This document shows, piece after piece, positions 12,908 to 24,526 of a DNA stretch of 64,000 nucleotides. The stretch lies in assembly GCA_936432065.2 (NCBI GenBank), contig OW386292.2, positions 100,335,829 through 100,399,828 on the forward strand, given 5' to 3'. Source of the stretch: Rutpela maculata. Taxonomy: Eukaryota; Arthropoda; Insecta; Coleoptera; Cerambycidae. The notes under the pieces were generated by a model that was not told the origin of the DNA, searched no databases, and worked only from the letters and a program-made list of their open reading frames with translations. A program made the position numbers and the translations under genes. The first letter of the stretch is position 1. Each line of letters opens with the position of its first letter.

Positions 12908-13109
12908 TATACAAAATCCATGCATATTAATAAAACTGTTTAATAAGAGCTAGAATAAACATTGATTAAAACAAGTCAGCTGTTTATTAATGAATAGTAA
13001 TTAGTTCACTAGCTAGAAATCTGCAGAAAACTTGGTGCAAGTGACTTTTTAAGGTAAGTTAAATCATTATCTATTTAACACAAGTATTCAGTTTGTTTGT
13101 GAAAACTAA

Positions 13110-13360
13110 CTAAGCTAAAGAAGATAAATACGCCGTTTACCAACAATAGAAACATACTTTATTAACTATAAATACATTCGTATATTTATTATAAATACAG
13201 TCGATTACTAACAGAAAGTAGTAGTTTTCTTTGTTAGAAGTAACCAAACTAATGTTGACAAATACACAGTCTATTAAAGACAGAGACATACTTTCTTAAG
13301 TATAAATACGCTACTATATTTATTATAAGTACAGTGGCTTACTAATGAGAAGAAGTAAAT
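13110..13360. repeat. Degenerate direct repeat, two ~100-bp units
   Basis: A unit running gataaatacgcc...gaaacatactttatt...tataaatac...ttactaacag (about 13122-13226) recurs as gacaaatacaca...acatactttctt...tataaatac...cttactaatg (about 13257-13357). This may be a subterminal repeat zone of the two-gene element. Confidence 0.6.
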
Positions 13361-13379
13361 TTTGCTTAAAAACGGTTTA

Positions 13380-13777
13380 ATTCCTGTTAGCAACTTGTGT
13401 CAGGATTCCCATTTTACTTATAGCAAAGAAGTGGTGGAGTAGTCCCATATACAGATGAACTTTTTACTTGCCAATATTAAAATTTTAATTGCAGTTAATA
13501 AACTTTTTTCTCAGTGTGACTGGAAAAATGTATTTAGGGCATGTCTACCTGCTTGCGCAATTTCAGCACTAGCTTCATGAACAAAAAAGTTATAGCTAAA
13601 ATAAAAAAATCGCCAAATTTCAGTTTTTTCAATAATTACAATCTATCTAGTGACCTATGCCTGTTACAGTGACATTGAAGATTGCTAAGAATTCTCAAAA
13701 CAATGCAACTTCTTTGTAATTTATTCGACTATCTCTAATGGTTTCCGAGATCCTCATTTCAAATTTCCCACCCTGTA
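13380..13777. repeat. Inverted repeat arm (right), ends ACCCTGTA
   Basis: Inverted counterpart of the arm at 359-770: it ends CCCACCCTGTA, carries 'cctatgcctgttacagtgac' opposite the left arm's tcactctaacaggcatagg, and also pairs at 'caggattcccatttt' with the left arm's 'gattctgacac' zone. TA is present outside both tips. Confidence 0.6.
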
Positions 13778-14663
13778 TATAGTTTAGAGATAGATTTTAT
13801 TTATTGTATTTGTTTATTTTATTTTTAATAGACACTTCTGAAGTAGAGATCCATATTTTTATTCAACATATACATTACCCCCCCATTAACCTTTTTCTCT
13901 GTACTTGTTAAATTCCCCGCACCAGCCTTTTGTATCTTTGCTATACAAATATATACCTCGTTAATCCGAACAGCCAAATCATGAAGTAATAGTTCAAATG
14001 CTGCCTCTCGGTAATCATTTACAGTTGTTAGTTGTAGGGTAGAATATTACATAATATTATATTAGTTGTTCGAATAAGTTTTATATCTCTTATATGATTT
14101 ATATCTTGTTAAAATGATATATATAGCTAGAAAAATAAATGAAAGTGTTTTTATTGTATGTTCGTTCTTCCGAACGATTCTATAATCTGAATAAGGCCTG
14201 GGAATGCGGTGTTCGGATTAAAGACTGTACTGCACTGTATATTTCCAGCGAGAGTGAAATTTAATAATTGTTTATGGTTATACATACCTCAAAAGATAAA
14301 TAATATTTTAAATGAAAAAGATATATTGTGAGCCAAAAACAATAGTGAAAATAAAGGTAAATGTACGATCTTTTATTTCATATTTCTTCTATTCTACATA
14401 TTATATCTGGAGGGTCAACATGAAGAGAGGTGTCTCGCTTTCTAATGGGTCTTCATATTGACCCCTAAGTAGGTGTGCTTATGAATGAAAAAAAAAAAAA
14501 AATTTCGAACAGTATTGTTTGTAAACTTACAGGGCTAAAAAGTAAAATTTCAAATAAATAGAAAAAATGCAAAATTTAGAGATTTCGGTGAATTACATGC
14601 AAATTTTAGTAAAATTTTATCCATTCATTTAGATAGGAGACACATTTAAGATGGCACACATTG
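13778..14663. other. AT-rich non-coding DNA with a solitary repeat arm
   Basis: No gene seen. The segment 14416-14470 (ggtcaacatgaagag...ttcatattgacccc) is a small hairpin whose loop carries the word gtgtctcgctttctaatggg, which also forms the arms of the foldback element at 14664-15290. Confidence 0.5.
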
Positions 14664-15290
14664 TACAGTGACCCATTAGAAAGCGAGACACCTCTCTAAA
14701 ATTTTTATTTGTTGGCCGATTTAAATGCTTTTCTTTTAAAATGGTAGATCTTCAATAACTCTACCGTGGTGCACAATTTCAGATCAAAATTTATAATTTC
14801 AAGGCCTACTTCGAATGTTTTTCAAGGCCAATAAAAAACAAATTTCTTTATCTCAAATCTGACTACGCCACTGGGTTTGTGATACTTCTGAATGAGTGTA
14901 ACTAAAATTTCACAAAAAAATACGAAGTCTCCTTATTTAAATTTTTTTCAGTAAAGTAAAATTTTCAGCCATACTTGTTTGACAGTGTACATGTGGAATA
15001 ATAACTTTGATTATATATAATATGATTATATATGTGAAACTTTAATTAATTAGTCAAGTTTATTGTTCCACAAGTACACTTTCAAACAAGTATGGCTGAA
15101 AATTTACCTTTACTGAAAAAATTTAAATAATGAGACTTCGTAAGTAGGCCTTGAAATTATAAATTTTGATCTGAAATTTTTCACCACGATAGAATTATTG
15201 AAACCTACCATTTAAAAAGAAAATAATTTAAATCGGTCAGCAAATAAAAATTTTAGAGAGGTGTCTCGCTTTCTAATGGGTCACTCTGTA
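14664..15290. mobile_element. Foldback MITE, TACAGTGACCC ends, 627 bp
   Basis: The left end TACAGTGACCCATTAGAAAG is mirrored by ctttctaatgggtcactctgta. Arms of about 250 bases remain well matched (for example 'aggccttgaaattataaatt' against 'tttataatttcaaggcct'). The AT-rich core has no ORF. Confidence 0.85.
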
Positions 15291-15926
15291 TATAAGTTAC
15301 ATATACATAATATTAAAAATACATATTTTTTTGAAAGTGATAACATCACACATCAATTTAATAAACGTTGAAGAAATATTTGAGATATATTTTCTTAATA
15401 ATTAAAATCATGAGTGATTAACAATTATTTAATGTAATTTTAGGTAATAGTATTAATACTCACCTTAAAGTATATTAGAAAAATATGTATGTAATATGTT
15501 TGGTATAATAATGTTATATATTTTTAAATATAAAAAAAATGTTAATTTCACGTAAGAAATTTATTTATATAATATTTAAATCATAGTACATACAATATTA
15601 TCAAAAATAAAAGTAACATATGAAACGTTTGCTACCCTGACAAAATATGGCTGTATAAACATTTATATTATATTATTTATACTCTGGAACAATATCACAA
15701 AAGTTGCATGTAATATTTTACTAATGATTCCTCAATGTTTTTATGTTTAGTAGGTACTGTGGGTAGGTCCCTGCTCACGCACTCTAAGCCACCCTTTAGG
15801 TCGTTCGTTGACTGGACTATTATTTTTAAATTAATGAAATTAACTAAAAATAAATGGATAAAATATTCTCTCTATCAAATAAAAAGATAAAAAATATTTT
15901 TTTGTGAAATAATAAAAAAAAAGGAA
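15291..15926. other. AT-rich non-coding DNA
   Basis: Nothing recognised: low-complexity A/T DNA, including runs of A near 15910. Confidence 0.5.
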
Positions 15927-15995
15927 GTGGCGAGAATTGAACTAACAACCTCCTAATTTACAAATAGTTACCAATCCTACTGAGTTAAGGACGTT
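15927..15995 (-). repeat. tRNA-derived SINE or tRNA relic
   Basis: On the - strand, an A-box-like TAACTCAGTAGGATTGG (15990-15971 region) is followed about 45 bases later by a B-box-like AGTTCAATTC (15943-15934). Spacing and order fit a pol III promoter of tRNA origin. A cloverleaf was not convincingly closed, so this is not called as a functional tRNA. Confidence 0.45.
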
Positions 15996-16690
15996 GGTGA
16001 AGTCAGTTTTAAGCTACGCTAACTTCTATTTATTAATGCATAATTATTAAATACGGTAATTGTTTTTTTCATGTATTGAACTCGTAAAATAATAAAGTTA
16101 CAAAAATATTTCATAAAACAAAGTTGTAATTTTATTACCTACAACTTTTATTAGCATCGTTTTTTTGTAAAAACGTAAATAAGAAACCATCCCAAACCAC
16201 CCATATTGCACCGTTTCCTCTAGGAGTTCGAGTGTGATCTTTTGGTTGGATACTCAGGAGACAGTCCCCAAACAACCATGAAAAAATAATATTGCCCTGA
16301 ATTTTTTTTGCTCTAGATAGGAGAATGTATGAGTTTACTGGATTATAAATTATGTATTTTCTGACCAAACAATTATTTTATTAATTTTACAATTTTGTTT
16401 ATGTTTACATGTGTTATGTTTTGTTTGTGATATTTATTTATTATTTTTTTTGTAATACGTAAAACATTTCGTTTTATATATTTTTAATAAAGAATTATTT
16501 TCGATATTTAGTGTGGTTCTTTGAAAATTTGATAGAAGTAGAAGAAAATTTAGGAAACGTGTTGTAAAAATAAGACAGAACACACCTTGAACGAAAAAAT
16601 CTGTAAAAGTGTTTACACAAAACATACCTTACAGTTTGGCTTCTCCTTCCATTGCGCAAATAAATTAACGACAGAAACTGCTAGTTTTCA
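15996..16690. other. Non-coding DNA
   Basis: No gene, RNA or repeat recognised. Short frames on both strands lack identifiable domains. Confidence 0.45.
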
Positions 16691-16699
16691 AAAGTCGCA

Positions 16700-17058
16700 A
16701 AGCAATTACACTTACTATCGAGCTTACTGCTCTTTGGGAATTGGGTGTGGTTGTTGTCAACTGCGTTGCCCCCCCCCCCAAGTGCATTTTCTGAAGCTAA
16801 CCTTAGTTACTGGGTAGCTAAAGTATAACTACCTGAATCGATGCCTACTAATATGTACCCACCAACTGTCAATCTAAAGCTAATATTTCTTACTACAGAG
16901 CCATAGACATCTTCATGACTGTTGTCTACTATGCATAATTATTGTCTACTGCATATACTACCTCCAGCTATCAATTTTCTAAATCCGATGCTACTCACTA
17001 TTCATAGCAACTTACTGCGCAGCTATAGTACAACTACTTCTCTAGTGCGCATCATCCA
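16700..17058. repeat. Keyword-repeat zone, word YTACT
   Basis: Irregular reiteration of TACT/CTACT and its complement AGTA (gagcttactgctc, agttactgggtagc, actacctgaatcgatgccta, gtctactgcatatactacc, cttactgcgcagct). Spacing is not periodic, so it is not a simple tandem repeat. It ends where the 130-bp array begins. Confidence 0.4.
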
Positions 17059-17830
17059 TGCGGAGAGGTAGTTTTAAAAACATTGGTAGGTCGGTTTTGA
17101 TGCCGGAAATGGAAATATTTTCCTTACCAACGGTACCGATTTTCAAGTTGACCGTAGCAATAAAACGGGTTGACCTGTAGACTTCTTAGGAGGGGTAGTT
17201 TTGAAAATAGGGTAGGTCGGTTTTGACGCCGGAAATGGAAAGAGGAGTGCTTCCTTACCAACGGTACCGACTTTCAAGTTGACCGTAGCAATAAAACGGG
17301 TTGACCTGCAAACTTTCTTAGGAGGGGTAGTTTTAAAAATGGGGGTAGGTCGGTTTTGACGCCTGAAATGGAAAGGGGGGGAATGCTTCCTTACAAACGG
17401 TACTGATTTTCAAGTTGACTGGAGAGCAATAAAACGGGTTGACCTGCAGACTTCCTTAGAAGGGGTAGTTTTAAAAATGGGGGTAGATCGGTTTTGACGC
17501 CAGAAATGGAAGAAGGGTGCTTCTTTACCAACGGTACCGATTTTCAAGTTGACCGTAGCAATAAAACGGGTTGACCTGCAGACTTTCTTTTGAGGGGTAT
17601 TTTTAAAAATGGGGGTAGGTCGGTTTTGACACAGGAAATGGAAAGAGGGGCGCTTCCTTACCAACGGTGCCGATTTTCAAGTTGACCGGAGAGCAATAAA
17701 ACGGGTTGACCTGCAGACTTCCTTAGGAGGGGTAGTTTTAAAAATGGGAGTAGGTCGGTTTTGATGCCGGAAATAGTGTGCTTTCTTACCAACGGTACCG
17801 ATTGTCAAGTTGACCGTAGCAATAAAACGG
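17059..17830. repeat. Tandem array, ~127-137 bp unit, six copies
   Basis: Each unit runs ggggtagttttaaaaatggg, taggtcggttttgacgcc, ggaaatgg, ttaccaacggtaccgatttt, caagttgaccgtagcaataa and aacgggttgacctgcagact. Unit starts are near 17065, 17190, 17322, 17459, 17590 and 17725. Length variation comes from G-runs and a gagag insertion. The array stops at aataaaacgg (17830) and resumes at 33938 beyond the inserted elements. Confidence 0.9.
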
Positions 17831-18514
17831 CCCACACAGCAAAAGGAAATTCTTAACAAGTACATATCACATTCCTCTAAGTATATGGGATGTACTTAGT
17901 ATATGCAAATAAGGTTCAAATTGTCTGCAAAACAGATGTCAATTGTCTCACATCTGCGGATCCTATATACGTACTTAGCAGATACCTATGAATAAAATAT
18001 ATTATATTTGGGTACATTACATATATATTATGTATGTCCAAAATATATACGCACGTTTTTAAGGTATTATATGTATATACGAGCATGTACATGCATAAAA
18101 CATCCAGATATAAATGTACCCCGGATTTATATTTGGAGGTATATACAGCATAAGGACATACTTGACAAGTACATATAAGGTATATTGCGAGTAATCAGTC
18201 GCCATTAGGCAGCTCAGAAATGTCGCACTGTCGCACACACTCAAAGAAATATTATGTTTTGATTGTATTAAATGAACACCGGGGCAGTATGCCCGATGTG
18301 GCAGTTTACTTACTCTTGAATAAGATTTCCGGTAACCAAGGAATTCAAGAAAAACAAAAAAGAAGATAATATAATATCATTTTTGAATATACATATTTTA
18401 AGAAAAATAAAATGTTAAAAAGAAGATCTAATCAAAAAGCTTAATATATATACATATAACAAAGTCATATTTTTATTTAATTAGAAAATGTTGATAAAGA
18501 AATAATATCAACCA

Positions 18515-18634
18515 CTATACCCGAGTTATTCGCATGAGGAATAATCGCAGGAGTCCAACCGTAGTGCAATGGAGAGGCTTCACCCTGGAGGAACTGCCTT
18601 GTTGATCACGGTAACCCCTACGCCAGGTAAGTAT
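18515..18634 (-). ncRNA. U1 snRNA-like sequence, 5' part, probably a pseudogene
   Basis: Reading the - strand from 18634 gives ATACTTACCTGGCGTAGGGG, the U1 5' end that pairs with 5' splice sites. Stem-loop sequences follow (GGTTACCGTGATCA, GTTCCTCCAGGGTGA, CCATTGCAC) and then CTGCGATTATTCCTCATGCG and AATAACTCG. Similarity fades at about nucleotide 115-120, so the Sm site and the final stem-loop are not recognisable. I saw no clear snRNA proximal element upstream. U1 is about 160 nt, so this looks like a 3'-truncated copy. It lies in the core of the CCCAYAYAGCA element. Confidence 0.8.
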
Positions 18635-18852
18635 GCCTTCTATTTGCCAATGTTATCTATTCGATAAAGTTAGTTCGATTTAAAGCTGCAGCTTGCAAAT
18701 TAAATCGATGGTGGCATCTAGCGGATTATAGGTGTAACTACTGTAACTTCCAATAGTTCAAACTAACAGTCATTATATACATACAAAATATATAGATACA
18801 AGTATGTCCTAACTATGTAGGTGGTAGGCATATGCGAAATATAAGCATGTTT

Positions 18853-18966
18853 GTATGTAGTAGGTCTATACATATTAAATATATACACACAAGTATGTCT
18901 TAGGTATATATGTTTTAGGCATATACAAAATATATACTTGTTTGTACTGGGTATGTACATATGAAA
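18853..18966. repeat. 114-bp direct repeat, copy 1
   Basis: Starts gtatgtagtaggtctataca and ends gtacatatgaaa. It reads identical to 33595-33708. This copy ends one base before the outer tip of the 3' LTR. Confidence 0.95.
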
Positions 18967-18967
18967 G

Positions 18968-19722
18968 CGAGCCTCTGGGGGCGGCCCCTTTCAAAATGGG
19001 GTACTCGCTTGGGTACTCGACTTAATTTTCCCGAGGGACCGGGTATCTTCAACAGAAAGGGGTAGGACCACACACACGAACACAAGTGAAACTATTTGTT
19101 ACTGAACGGCAAATACAATTTATTTGAAAACTGGTACACAAAAGAATGATTATACTTACAGGAGTATTCTTCCCTGAACTCTCAACATGGGTAGGCGGCT
19201 GGCGGCTGGACTTAGAAAATTTCAATAATTAGTTTCACCCTTTCGGGACTTTGCTCTTCACTGACTCGGCTACCGTCTCCTTCCGGAGCTAACGCGATAA
19301 TTAATATTAATTTCACCCTTTCGGGATTTTTCTCTTCAATGACTCTCGGCTACCGTCTCCTTCCGGAGCTAACGCGGTAATGAATATTAATTTCACCCTT
19401 TCGGGATTTTTCTCTTCAATGACACTCGGCTACCGTCTCCTTCCGGAGCTAACGCAATAATGAATTCTCTCTACTAATTTCTTTCATCAATACTTATTCG
19501 TGCTCTTCCTTACTCAGCAATTTGCCGAGTTCATTGCTAGAGCAATGCCTCTATGGAAGAACACCAATAAATATGTGAAAGATTGCATAGACAACGGAAA
19601 TATCCTATTACCTCCGTTGCCTATACGCGAAGTTATGTCTCTAATAATTACACGATTTAAATAATTTCTATTTTCTAACGTAAAATACAATAATTTAATT
19701 TAATTTTGGATATTTTCCGACA
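18968..19722 (-). repeat. 3' LTR, 755 bp, outer tip truncated
   Basis: Identical on reading to 32840-33594. The element's 5' LTR begins TGTCG and ends CGACA, an inverted terminal pair. This 3' copy stops at ...GGCTCG, so its last three bases are absent and an extra base (18967) precedes the flank. It contains three copies of a ~79-bp repeat (ttcaccctttcgggattttt ... ccttccggagctaacgc). A - strand AATAAA lies opposite 19119-19124. Confidence 0.95.
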
Positions 19723-19737
19723 TTACCCCACCACCGC
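19723..19737 (-). promoter_or_regulatory. Polypurine tract
   Basis: On the - strand GCGGTGGTGGGGTAA immediately precedes the TGTCGG start of the 3' LTR. The position and purine richness fit the plus-strand primer site for reverse transcription. Confidence 0.6.
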
Positions 19738-22405
19738 AATGATCACTGGCCCTCCAGTGATGCCAACTTTTATTAAGAACAATGAAAAATTAATATTGGG
19801 TGGGAAGAGAGGGTATATGTTGCCAGTGTTTGTCTCTCCTCAAATCCGGATCAAACCAAATACGCCAGCCACCGTCCATTTATGAAGTACAATTTAAAAA
19901 ATTGAATGAAAAAAAAAGATAAAAAAAATTGACTTAATCTAATCCTTATAATTCTAACAAAATCAGAATTGACATACAATTTAACTTAACCTAAAATCTT
20001 TGCAATTTTTAAACATCTTAAAATAACCTCGACGGAACACGCACAATTTTGTTAATGTTTTCGTTTACCCTCTTACACGCCACTGGAAGTTTTATGTCTA
20101 TGGGGATTGCCTAATGAACTGTAAGAGTCCCTAGCCGCACTAAGTTTATGAGAGTTTATTTGTAAGACTTCATTTGTGAGAGTTTATTTGGCCCGCCTGT
20201 ATTATGGAAGTTCGATCCAGGTTTTTTTTTTTTTTTTTAAAGTACGATGATGATGTCCTTTCACTTACACTTTTTGTTTTGCTACGAATGAAATATAATA
20301 GTTTATATTATATTATTAATTACGTGACTGGCGAGAATGTTTCATTGCTCTAGTTCATATCTTATCTCCGTCACAGGAATATCTTCTCAAGGTTTTCTCG
20401 AAGTTCAGCTACATTTTACTGGGAAATGTTTGGGGTGAAATTCTATACCTTGGTAGGTACAGAGTGATCCACATTTAGCCATACTGGGGCGTTGCTGGCA
20501 CATATTAATCATCTGCATTCATCTTTGGCTTTGTATTTCAAATTCACTGGATTTCCACAAAAGGCTGGATTTCTCTCTTTATATCTAGGTATCTGTACGG
20601 CTGGCTCCAGAAGTCCACAGGTTGTCCCCTTGCTCGATTGGTTACTGTATGTGGGGGGTGAGGGATCCGTTGATATTTTCTGCTATTGTGCTTAGCGTGT
20701 TCGCCGGATTTTACATAGAAAATAAAAGAAAACTGTTAGCACATACTCTGATATATACTCTTAATACTAATAAAATGTAATTCTATCCGTAATACAACCT
20801 AAGAATTAGAGAATACATTTTCTCCACTTTGTATAATAATTTTAAGAAATGAAGCTCTGTACTAGATTTAGGGCTATGGATAAGAATAGTTTGTCAACAT
20901 CTGAGCCTGCGAATTTTTTCGCCACATTTGACAACATATATTTTGGTAAAATATCTACTTGATCCTAACTAATATAAGCTCATTCCAGGCCCTAATATTT
21001 ATCTACTATTAATTAAGTAATAATAATTAAAGTGAAACAAGACTAAAATATTATTTAATTAAGTGCTTACAATCTAGTGTTTGATGCTAATTTTAACTAA
21101 CAAATTTCTTTCAAATGACAATTTATACTGTCTGTTAATCTAAGAAAAATGTATCTAAACATTTTTCTCTGCTGAGGTTGCCCTGCATGAGATTCGTAAT
21201 TAATTGGTTCACCCTGTAATATGCCTCAAAGAGATTTTGTTTTACAGAAGTAGAATATTCCGTTGTATAATGACCTTAAAGACCGTTGAGATAACCAAAG
21301 TATAATTTCAGCATTTCCTAATCGCACTTTTTTTTTATCTTCTCGCCATACGAAGAAGTATGTGCTGGATTTCTATTCAGTTGAGTTCCGACGTGAATCT
21401 AATGTGGCTCTAATTTAACTCATATTCCCGAAAAAAAAAATCGTTTTTATTTTAAAGCTTCCCGATTGTGAAAATTTAACAACTGAAAGTGAATATGGTG
21501 AAAGTGAGTGTGTTTTTCGATCGAGTGTTTTTATGGCCAATGTGTGGAAAAGTTGCTAAGTGTTACGGATTATCATTTCCTACAGGTAATTAAATTCGAA
21601 CTGTACTGATCGGTAGCTTTCTTAAAAAAAGTTTCATAACAATCTGGTTGCATCGTTGGGTGTTAATTCTACTCCTGGCACACCCTTTATATTTACAAAT
21701 TCTATGATAAGTACTCTTCATTTTTGGTCGATATCTCTGAAAATAATACTGGATTGAAATATTAAATATTTTCATGGCACGTGCACGCTGCGATTTATTT
21801 TTTATATATTAAATTATAGGACTCTTTATTTTCGGTTGATAACAAATCTGAAACATGATAGTGAATTAGAGATATATTATTGGTATCAGTGATTCTTGGA
21901 TTTTTTTTAAACACCGATGACTTTGAACGAGATTATCACACCTATCCTCCAGTCGTAATTATATTTTATTTACTTTTAAATAAATTACTTATACCACAGT
22001 TTGCATAATGAGGGATTATAAATTTTCCTTATTTTTAACTAATTCGGGTGACTCAGGTGAATGAACGAACTTAACAAGTTCCTAAAGGGATGCTATTTGG
22101 TAGTAATTTGTCTCATTATTTCTCAACCATTTTTAACTAATTTACCAGAGCTCCAACTTATCATTTATATAAATTCAAATTTTAAATTTAAGCATCGATT
22201 TGAAAGAAATAAAAAATATTTATTATAGCCTTTACATCTAACTTATATTTCTATAGATAAAAATTTATTTTGCGATTAAATAGACTCAAAATATGCTAAT
22301 CTACACTATACTCTACCCTTAATACCGAAAATAATTCAGTTTATAACTATATTTATGTCAGAAAGAAAGAAAATTTTCTGGGAATGTTCATATTGTTTAC
22401 TTAGA
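19738..22405 (-). other. Non-coding tail between env and PPT, 2.67 kb
   Basis: No open frame with recognisable content on either strand. Contains a T18 run near 20222-20239 and otherwise mixed AT-rich sequence. It belongs to the LTR element by position. Such a long post-env region is unusual; it could be captured host sequence, a regulatory or packaging region, or the remains of an older nested insertion. Confidence 0.6.
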
Positions 22406-24524
22406 TTAGACACATTCACTGCTTGTACCTTGTGACGGATTATCAATTTGCCTTAGAACACACTCAAACTGTTTCTTTTCTTTGAGGGTAATTATGTCAA
22501 CGTCGCCGCTCGTTTCTAAAATGTACGATTTTGATTTTTGTAAATTACTCCTAAGAGGGGGTACAGGTGCGTTTTTAGATTTCCTGTTTAGTGTCTTTCT
22601 TCTTTTTATATACAACCAACATGTTTTTATAATTACGTAAATCATCAGTATAGCAAATATGGCGTATAGTAAACCTATGAGTGTACTGTGATGCACGGGG
22701 TGTGTATCGCTGGCTGTGACGGGAGCGGCTGTTGTAGCCAATATTGCCACCGGACCATTTCGGTGTAGTAGTATGTAAATTAATCCCACGGATAAAATAG
22801 TATTCCATATTAATAACAACGTATCACTGTGGTAACCGTATCCGTCGGCGTACGAGGGTATCTTATTAGCTTCTATCGCTTCCTTAATTGAGTTAATTTC
22901 ATACCGTGTAGTGCTTAAATTAATGTGGGGGATATTTAGGTGCCATTTGTTGTCTAAACATTCCGATAAGTTTTTAAAGGTTGGCAGCTGTTCTTGCGAC
23001 GATGGTTGCAAGACAAATGTTTTTAAGTGGGTCCATGCTGCTGGTACGACATGTACCATTGACACCGATTTAACGTTTTGTAGAGAGCATGGGAATCTTT
23101 TTGGTATTAATTCCTCGTCTTTATATTGTAATTTACAACTGCAAGGTAGTTCCAGTTTTATCGCCCCCGGCTGTTTAGCTGTTTCCTCAGAGAATGTGTA
23201 CGTGTAATTTTTGCAAAATATTGATGTTTCTGGTCTTATGTTTGTGATAATATAAATGAACTCGTTTATTTCCGAGATGATCGTTAGGGTTGATTCGTGA
23301 CAGCGGAATGGACAGTGATAGCTTAGGTCTTGCACTGTAGCTCCGGTGAATAATTTTCTGGCGCAAGCAGGTCCTTGCAGCGTGTCTCCTGAGAATCTTG
23401 GTAAGTAACATAATTTATCTTGATAAGGTTTGCAATAATGCAGTCCCATGCCTGAAATTTGCCTAATGTTATCACCTGCCATTTCATTTCTGTCCACCGC
23501 TAAGTAAAGAGTGGTGTGCTCAATCACACATGTTGTATTTCCCCAATTAAATGGGCATGAATTAAACTCGAAAAGCTCCCATTTCCTATTTTTCTGTGTG
23601 ATGGGGATTTTGACTTGTACCAAAATTTTATTTCTTGTGAAAGTACAGTCACATATTGGTATTTCGTAAAGTTTGGATAGTTGGTAACTTGGAATTGCCA
23701 ATCCCTGATTTGCCGCTGCTAATTCATTTTCTAAAGTTTCTATATCGTGTTGTAAGGTGTTCGGTTCGATTATAGATATGGGTATGTGATGTTGTTTACA
23801 TGAATTTATTATATCCTGCCGTTTCATTGCCCTCGTTATCTTTATTGTTTTTTTTATATTTTCAAATTGGTAATTTAAAACATACCATATGAAGAGGTTT
23901 TGTTCATTTTCTTCCCCTATCATTTCACTTTCGGTATTTTTTACGAACTTTTCCAGTTCTTTAATTCTTATCTCTGTTTGGTTAAAGCTATTGACTGTCC
24001 ATTGATTTAATTCTTCAAACTTCTTTGAGTTTTCTGAAATAACTCTAAGGGTACGATCTAAGGCACTATTAATTCTCAGCATACTACTTCTTAGATCATT
24101 GTTTTGCATATACAGGCTGTCTAGTTTTTGTTGAGTAGCTACCCCACAGCACCAGCTTAACGCGTCGCCCAGGAAATTCAAGCTTCGTTTAAATCTCCAT
24201 TCGGATTTTTCTGACGTTATATTTTTTAGTTTTTCTGTCCCCCATGATCGTGCTAGTGAGTCGAATTCTGTTTCGAAAGCATCACTAACTAAATCGATAT
24301 TCTTTATAAGCTTACAATAATTATTCCACCTCACATTGTTAGTTTTACATCTGTTAAATTTTCTTGTGGGACTTACCTCTTCTTCTAACCAATCTGCATA
24401 GTAGGTCAGAGGGATGGTCGCCTCGTAACTGATGGTATCCGGCAGTGTTTTCCAAAATGCGCCCGCTGTGACCTCTACGTGCTGTGTGTATATAGTCGTT
24501 ATAGATAGCAATGTTGTGGCCAAC
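22406..24524 (-). CDS. env: Envelope fusion glycoprotein, 705 aa (spliced, no local ATG)
   Basis: The frame opens after TAG at 24568-24566 and has no ATG near its start; the first plausible codon after the acceptor is TTG at 24523. A furin-type RFKR site at residues 110-113 is followed by a hydrophobic Gly-rich fusion-peptide-like segment, then a long heptad-rich region (about 130-195), the layout of the F-like envelope proteins of errantiviruses and baculoviruses. A Cys-rich ectodomain follows. Hydrophobic segments lie near residues 573-592 and 621-646, then a basic and polar cytoplasmic tail ending in SECV. The family mediates membrane fusion and possible cell-to-cell transfer. The frame is intact. 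The start most likely comes from an upstream exon in the leader or gag. Confidence 0.85.
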
Positions 24525-24526
24525 CT
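24525..24526 (-). promoter_or_regulatory. Candidate 3' splice site for env mRNA
   Basis: The - strand reads TATTTTCCCGCAG then GTTGGCC: a pyrimidine tract and AG exactly at the start of the env frame. Errantiviral env is known to be made from a spliced subgenomic RNA, and this env lacks its own ATG. Confidence 0.6.

Noticed and set aside
15927..15995. Functional tRNA gene
   Set aside because: A- and B-box-like words are present, but I could not close acceptor and anticodon stems.
17059..17830. Open frames through the 130-bp array
   Set aside because: They are repeats of the same translated unit produced by the tandem array, with no independent coding evidence.
22575..23411. Other open frames within env on both strands
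   Set aside because: Shadow frames of the env coding region without start context or domains.
22406..24524. Domesticated host fusogen (syncytin-like gene)
   Set aside because: The env lies within an element with identical LTRs, so it is a recent insertion, not an old exapted gene.
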